This document shows, piece by piece, positions 7,661-11,438 of a DNA stretch of 11,438 nt. The stretch is taken from contig JASLIW010000051.1 of assembly GCA_030152865.1 (NCBI GenBank), positions 1-11,438 on the forward strand, read 5' to 3'. Made by a program: the position numbers and the translations under genes. Origin of the DNA: Bacteroides sp. (GTDB lineage: Bacteria > Bacteroidota > Bacteroidia > Bacteroidales > Bacteroidaceae). The notes below the pieces were generated by a model. It was not told the origin of the DNA. It was given only the letters and a program-made list of their open reading frames with translations, and made no database searches. Each line of letters opens with the position of its first letter. Positions within the stretch are counted from its first letter, which is position 1.

Positions 7661-9418
7661 CTACGCTATTTTTCGTTCAGCTACTAATTCTTCAACTTGT
7701 TTCATAAACTTGAAATAGTCATCAGATTTGTATTCTGAATAATTCATCTGCTTACAAATGTTGATCATCTTTTTGAAGTAATCCATTACTTCTGTAAAGG
7801 TATCAAACTCAAACTCTGTGTGACAGATATCAATCACCATATCCAAAATAGCTTCTTGTCTTTCTAAGGAAGTCACAGCATCTACATCATCAAATGCATC
7901 TTGCTGTAGAATAACAAAGTCTATCAACTCAGACTTCCAAAATACAACATGATATTCTGATGGAACACCGTCATCACCCAAAATATTAATTTGTTCTGCG
8001 ATTTCCTTACCACGTTGCAGACGATTCTTTATTTCGTTTACCTTGTCTATCCACTTATCATTTATTTTCTCAGCAATGTAAGATTGGAATTCTGGGTATT
8101 CAATGTATTTGGAGTACGAATCAATCGGATTAACAGCTGGATATCTCTTACGGTCAGCACGATCTTGCTCTAAAGCATAGAAACAGCGTGCAACCTTCTT
8201 GGTGTTTTCTGTAACGGGCTCTTTGAGGTTACCACCTGCTGGTGATACCGTACCGATAAATGTAATAGAGCCAGTCTCACCATTATTTAATTTCACATAA
8301 CCCGCCCGACCATAGAAATTCGATATAATAGATGAAATATCCATAGGGAAAGCATCTGGTCCAGGAAGTTCCTCCATACGGTTAGACATCTCACGAAGAG
8401 CTTGTGCCCAACGAGATGTAGAGTCAGCCATTAGAAGAACTTTAAGTCCCATAGCTCGATAGTACTCTGCTATGGTCATAGCTGTATAAACTGATGCCTC
8501 ACGAGCAGCTACGGGCATGTTCGATGTGTTCGCTATAATAATCGTACGCTCCATTAGTTTACGACCAGTGTGTGGATCCACCAGTTCAGGAAACTCGGTA
8601 AAAATCTCTACCACCTCATTTGCACGTTCACCACAAGCTGCTATAATCACAATATCGGCTTCTGCTTGTTTAGAAATAGCGTGCTGCAAAACCGTCTTAC
8701 CCGTACCAAAAGGACCAGGAATAAAGCCTGTACCGCCTTCAACAATAGGATTCAATGTATCAATAACACGAACTCCTGTCTCCAATATTTTGAATGGACG
8801 AGGTTTCTCTTCATAATTCTTCATGGGTATCTTCACTGGCCAACGCTGAATCATCGTTACAGGAATTTCTTCTCCTTCATCATCGAGAAGAACAGCGATT
8901 GTATCCTCTAGCTTATAAGAACCCTCATTAACAATAGACTTAATGGTGTATTCTCCTTCAAGGGTGAAGGGTACCATTATTTTAAGGGGCTGAAAGTTTT
9001 CCATAACTTCACCTAGCCAAGAGGCTGCAATAACTTTATCACCTACCTTGGCTAAAGGCTTAAATTCCCATTCACTGCCCTTTTCTAATGGATAAGTATA
9101 TTGTCCTCTTTGGAGGAAGACACCATCCATCTTATCAAGATCATTTTGCAAACCATCATAGTTTTTGGATAACATACCTGGTCCTAAAACAACCTCAAGC
9201 ATATGACCTGTAAATTCAGCTGGAGCACCTACTTGCAGTCCTCGAGTACTCTCAAATACCTGCACAAAAGCATTCTGTCCCTCAACCTTAATTACTTCGG
9301 CCATCAATCTGTCACCACCTGTGGTAATATAGCAAATCTCATTTTGAGCTACTGGTCCATCTACTTCGATGGTAACCATATTTGCTATAATCCCTTTTAC
9401 AGTTCCTTTTGTTGCCAT
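7661..9418 (-). CDS. atpA: V-type ATPase subunit A (catalytic ATP-binding subunit)
   Basis: Catalytic head subunit, 585 residues, which binds and hydrolyses or makes ATP at the A/B interfaces. The N-terminal beta-barrel (about 1-75) is followed by the 'bulge' domain specific to A subunits (about 110-200). The Walker A motif is GPFGTGKT (235-242, Lys241). Glu264 in CGERANEVVE is the expected catalytic glutamate, and ADSTSRWAQALRE (331-343) contains the Walker B aspartate Asp332. SNMPVAAREASVYTA (299-313) is also typical of A. A helical C-terminal domain follows. All catalytic residues look intact. The serine often found before GKT is threonine here, a tolerated change (E. hirae has alanine). 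The gene starts 18 bases after the DUF2764 gene. Confidence 0.98.
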   Translation of the reverse strand: MATKGTVKGIIANMVTIEVDGPVAQNEICYITTGGDRLMAEVIKVEGQNAFVQVFESTRGLQVGAPAEFTGHMLEVVLGPGMLSKNYDGLQNDLDKMDGVFLQRGQYTYPLEKGSEWEFKPLAKVGDKVIAASWLGEVMENFQPLKIMVPFTLEGEYTIKSIVNEGSYKLEDTIAVLLDDEGEEIPVTMIQRWPVKIPMKNYEEKPRPFKILETGVRVIDTLNPIVEGGTGFIPGPFGTGKTVLQHAISKQAEADIVIIAACGERANEVVEIFTEFPELVDPHTGRKLMERTIIIANTSNMPVAAREASVYTAMTIAEYYRAMGLKVLLMADSTSRWAQALREMSNRMEELPGPDAFPMDISSIISNFYGRAGYVKLNNGETGSITFIGTVSPAGGNLKEPVTENTKKVARCFYALEQDRADRKRYPAVNPIDSYSKYIEYPEFQSYIAEKINDKWIDKVNEIKNRLQRGKEIAEQINILGDDGVPSEYHVVFWKSELIDFVILQQDAFDDVDAVTSLERQEAILDMVIDICHTEFEFDTFTEVMDYFKKMINICKQMNYSEYKSDDYFKFMKQVEELVAERKIA

Positions 9419-9436
9419 ATATCTATTTTACTTTTA

Positions 9437-10276
9437 TTATTGTCTAAACTCTACTGGAATTTGAACATCATTCTTGAATGAATTGATAATTTCTCGAAAA
9501 TACTTGTTACCCTCTTCTTTGTCAAGGGTGAGCCAACGTTCAATCATTTGCACTTGAAGTAAAAACACAAATACACGCTCTATCGTGAAATAATCAAAGA
9601 AAGTCTGCTCTTCAATCCAATTCCACCTCATTTGATCAATTCGCTTCTCACGTTGTACCCAATCACTCTCATCTGTAATTCTAATCAACTGATTGATAAA
9701 ATCAAGTGTAGTACTTAAGCCAAAATCTCTAGCGCTAGAATGACGAATCTGGCGTGAAATCTCATCATCACCAATAATTTGATTTTGATAATCAATCTTA
9801 TATTCACGGCAAGTAAAAGCAACCAATAAATTATTGATCACCTTATTATACTGAAACCAACTCCTGACAAAGTTGTTTTTACTCTTAGAGGCGTAATCAT
9901 AATACATTCCTGTAAGTGTATTCTCTAATATATCTTGATCGTCAAACTCTTCAGCAAAGTACTTCTCTACAAAAGTTACAAGATAGGGTGCAAAGCCTTT
10001 TGCTTGTTCTTCTCCATACTTTACAGTATCAATTAGATCTAACAATTGATCTTTGCTATACACTCCTAGCTCCTTGAGCTGAGCCTCTTTATTATCCAGT
10101 AGTGCCAGCAAGTTAGAGTTATCAAACTTAAGATATACCAAATCTATTATCTGTCTATCTTTTTTTGATAACTCAGGATATAGTTCAGTCCTAAAACTCT
10201 GAACTGTATAGTTCAACTTATTATCCTCAAGAGTGAGTTCAGGTAAACCTGCAATTAAGTAATAATATTTACTCAT
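9437..10276 (-). CDS. DUF2764 family protein, V-type ATPase operon; candidate subunit C/d equivalent
   Basis: A soluble protein of 279 residues with no signal peptide or membrane helix. The opening YYYLIAGLPEL (4-14) is the hallmark of DUF2764, a family found between subunits E and A in the V-type ATPase operons of Bacteroidota, chlamydiae and spirochaetes. No biochemical role is established to my knowledge. It is mostly helical and rich in aromatic and charged residues. Two stretches resemble V/A-type subunit C (d): FQYNKVINNLLVAFTCREYKID (141-162), like the 'D-x-x-N-(3)-LL-x-x-R' helix of C subunits, and FTIERVFVFLLQVQMIERWL (230-249), like their C-terminal 'YLLxKExE' helix. As the operon lacks a C gene, a role at the shaft/c-ring junction is a reasonable inference, not proof. 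It follows atpE by 29 bases with a GGAG five bases before the ATG. Confidence 0.9.
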   Translation of the reverse strand: MSKYYYLIAGLPELTLEDNKLNYTVQSFRTELYPELSKKDRQIIDLVYLKFDNSNLLALLDNKEAQLKELGVYSKDQLLDLIDTVKYGEEQAKGFAPYLVTFVEKYFAEEFDDQDILENTLTGMYYDYASKSKNNFVRSWFQYNKVINNLLVAFTCREYKIDYQNQIIGDDEISRQIRHSSARDFGLSTTLDFINQLIRITDESDWVQREKRIDQMRWNWIEEQTFFDYFTIERVFVFLLQVQMIERWLTLDKEEGNKYFREIINSFKNDVQIPVEFRQ

Positions 10277-10281
10277 AATTA

Positions 10282-10285
10282 CTCC
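10282..10285 (-). promoter_or_regulatory. Shine-Dalgarno-like GGAG before the DUF2764 gene
   Basis: The message reads GGAG-TAATT-ATG, with five bases between the site and the start. This supports the chosen start at 10276. It is one of only two such sites seen in the operon; the other genes have A-rich leaders. Confidence 0.5.
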
Positions 10286-10305
10286 ATTTATTAATTCAAT
10301 GTTTG

Positions 10306-10905
10306 TTATTTTTCACCAAAAAGCATTGATATTAATTTAGGACGGAGGAATGATTTAAAGTAATCGATAAACTCTTTTTCACCAAAGGTTACCTTGTATG
10401 AACCATCGGCTGGTGAAATCGCAAAGTGAGCTTCACTACCATTCACTTGTTTAATAGTAACACCCTTGTCTAAAAGATCCTTAGCATTGGCGTTGAAATA
10501 AGCTGTCAATGAGTCTGCATTTTGTGTCGATATTTCAACACCCTCATTTGCTGACCAGTTTTTAGCGAGTTCTAGGATAAATTGATTTAGAAAATCTGTA
10601 TCTGAAGTAGTCTTTTTAACAGACTTAGTCACAACTTCATCTACTAGAAGGTCAGTCACCTCTGACTTTAAAGCATTTATAGCTTGATCAGCAAATAGCT
10701 TTAATTCTGACTTAGTATTATCACTTAGTTCTTCAGACTTTTTCTCAGCTTCTTTTAAAATAGTTTCAGCCTTTAACTTAGCATCATTCACTATTCTTTG
10801 AGCCTCTTCTTCTGTCTTTTGGAGTAAACTTTGTGCTTCAGTATTTGCCTTCTCCACACCTTCACGATAAATCTTATCTGTTAACTCTTGAATTTTGTTT
10901 TCCAT
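10306..10905 (-). CDS. atpE: V-type ATPase subunit E (peripheral stalk)
   Basis: Peripheral-stalk subunit of 199 residues that holds the A3B3 head still while the rotor turns. The N-terminal half (about 1-90) is one long charged helix with regularly spaced alanines (EAQSLLQKTEEEAQRIV, DAKLKAETILKEAEKK), the right-handed coiled-coil pattern of E. The C-terminal half (about 100-199) is the globular head-binding domain, with FAISPADGSYKVTF (161-174) and FLRPKLISMLFGEK at the end, as in Bacteroidota homologues. In other V/A-type enzymes E pairs with G (H), but no G gene is in this operon. This is the first gene of the operon, 50-60 bases downstream of a good promoter. No Shine-Dalgarno site precedes the ATG; the leader is A-rich. 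Confidence 0.94.
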   Translation of the reverse strand: MENKIQELTDKIYREGVEKANTEAQSLLQKTEEEAQRIVNDAKLKAETILKEAEKKSEELSDNTKSELKLFADQAINALKSEVTDLLVDEVVTKSVKKTTSDTDFLNQFILELAKNWSANEGVEISTQNADSLTAYFNANAKDLLDKGVTIKQVNGSEAHFAISPADGSYKVTFGEKEFIDYFKSFLRPKLISMLFGEK

Positions 10906-10954
10906 ACGTTAGAGACTATATAGTTGTTTATTATTATTTTTTTACTTCGTTCTT

Positions 10955-10984
10955 CAAATTTAGCAAATAAAAATGCTCTTCAAA
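10955..10984 (-). promoter_or_regulatory. Bacteroidota-type promoter of the V-type ATPase operon
   Basis: On the minus strand, TTTG (10981-10984) is followed by 18 bases and then TAAATTTG (10955-10962). This fits the Bacteroides primary-sigma consensus, TTTG at about -33 and TAnnTTTG at -7. It is the only TAnnTTTG match I found on this strand between the 5S gene and atpE. Transcription should begin near 10949, giving a leader of about 45 bases rich in A (a run of AAAAAAATAATAATAAAC). The tract upstream is very AT-rich and could act as an UP-like element. Confidence 0.75.
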
Positions 10985-11189
10985 GTATAATTCTATAAAA
11001 CTATCACATAGATTATAAAAGTTTATACACTCTATTTTATAAGATAATCTTTTCTATTATTACAAAAAAACTATCAAGGGGGAAAGCTCAGTAAAAATGT
11101 AATTTTTAAACAGTTGTCAATGTAATATAACAACTCTATAACATATGTTTAGATTTAAAGTAAGCTCTGATCGAGTGTCTACCCACAAA

Positions 11190-11212
11190 ATGCTGCGGCA
11201 TTAAGCAGGCAT
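11190..11212 (-). terminator. Weak hairpin with short U-run, possible backup terminator
   Basis: On the minus strand ATGCCTGC pairs with GCAGCAT (seven pairs with one bulged C) around an eight-base loop, followed directly by TTTTG. It lies about 45 bases beyond the strong rRNA terminator and may catch read-through before the atpE promoter. The stem is short and the T-run only four, so it may be chance. Confidence 0.3.
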
Positions 11213-11254
11213 AATCTCATATCCTTAGGCTATAATACTCCTAAAAAAGAGCAT

Positions 11255-11295
11255 AAAAAAAGAGAGTCCTTAGAATGTTACTTCTAAAGACTCTC
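11255..11295 (-). terminator. Intrinsic terminator of the ribosomal RNA operon
   Basis: On the minus strand, GAGAGTCTTTAGAA pairs with TTCTAAGGACTCTC: 14 pairs counting one G-U, with a six-base loop, followed by seven T. It begins about seven bases after the mature 5S end, the usual place for an rRNA operon terminator. A second T-run (TTTTTT) follows a few bases on. Confidence 0.93.
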
Positions 11296-11301
11296 AATAA
11301 A

Positions 11302-11409
<108 letters not shown>

Positions 11410-11438
11410 AAATAAGGTAGACATAATGACAATATATA

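Larger units (their letters stand above)
10906..11254. other. Gene-free region between the rRNA operon terminator and atpE
   Basis: About 350 bases without a credible gene. It holds the atpE leader (10906-10949), the promoter (10955-10984), a very AT-rich upstream tract with a 20-bp-spaced TATAAAA repeat (10994 and 11014), two weak inverted repeats (11092-11108 and 11112-11135), and a short less AT-rich block (about 11161-11235) with a hairpin at 11190-11212. No tRNA, riboswitch or IS end was recognised. Confidence 0.75.

Noticed and set aside
8517..8911. Plus-strand ORFs opposite atpA
   Set aside because: They are antisense to the conserved catalytic core of subunit A, and nothing in their sequence looks like a real protein.
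11092..11108. Dyad TAAAAATGTAATTTTTA as an operator or terminator
   Set aside because: It consists only of A and T apart from one G, lies in AT-rich DNA and is far from the promoter core; chance is the simpler explanation.
11112..11135. AGTTGT...ACAACT inverted repeat
   Set aside because: A six-base stem with a 12-base loop is weak and has no T-run or neighbouring gene that would give it meaning.
11179..11220. Minus-strand 13-codon ORF (MRLCLLNAAAFCG) between the 5S gene and atpE
   Set aside because: Too short, no recognisable family, and it overlaps the hairpin at 11190-11212. It lies downstream of a strong terminator with no promoter of its own visible.

Overview
The window looks like ordinary chromosome of an anaerobic Bacteroidota, most likely a member of the Bacteroidales. 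Four things point there: an AT-rich genome; a Bacteroidota-type promoter (TTTG, 18 bp, TAAATTTG) with mostly A-rich leaders and few Shine-Dalgarno sites; a homodimeric-type pyruvate:ferredoxin oxidoreductase; and a V-type ATPase operon ordered E, DUF2764, A, B, D, I, K. The genus cannot be fixed from the sequence alone.

Layout. Bases 1-3192 (+) hold the last 1063 codons of nifJ (pyruvate:ferredoxin/flavodoxin oxidoreductase), with its N-terminus cut off by the window edge. Bases 3193-3357 are a convergent intergenic region with three inverted repeats that act as terminators. Bases 3358-10905 (-) hold a tight seven-gene operon, transcribed from right to left: atpE, a DUF2764 gene, atpA, atpB, atpD, atpI, atpK. 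A good promoter lies at 10955-10984. Bases 10985-11254 are gene-free. An intrinsic terminator (11255-11295) and a 5S rRNA (about 11302-11409) on the minus strand mark the 3' end of a ribosomal RNA operon that reads toward the ATPase operon.

How the parts work together. PFOR converts pyruvate to acetyl-CoA, CO2 and reduced ferredoxin or flavodoxin, the central step of anaerobic energy metabolism. The ATPase is a rotary machine: A3B3 catalytic head, D shaft, E peripheral stalk, I stator/half-channel and K c-ring. Subunit K carries every side-chain ligand of the Na+ site known from Enterococcus hirae NtpK, so the enzyme is probably Na+-coupled. The operon has no recognisable gene for subunits C (d), F or G/H. 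A DUF2764 protein sits between E and A, and this same seven-gene order is known from Chlamydia and Treponema. The most interesting lead is that this protein may be the diverged equivalent of the missing C/d subunit that links shaft and c-ring. No mobile element, CRISPR array, phage gene, tRNA or frameshifted gene was seen.
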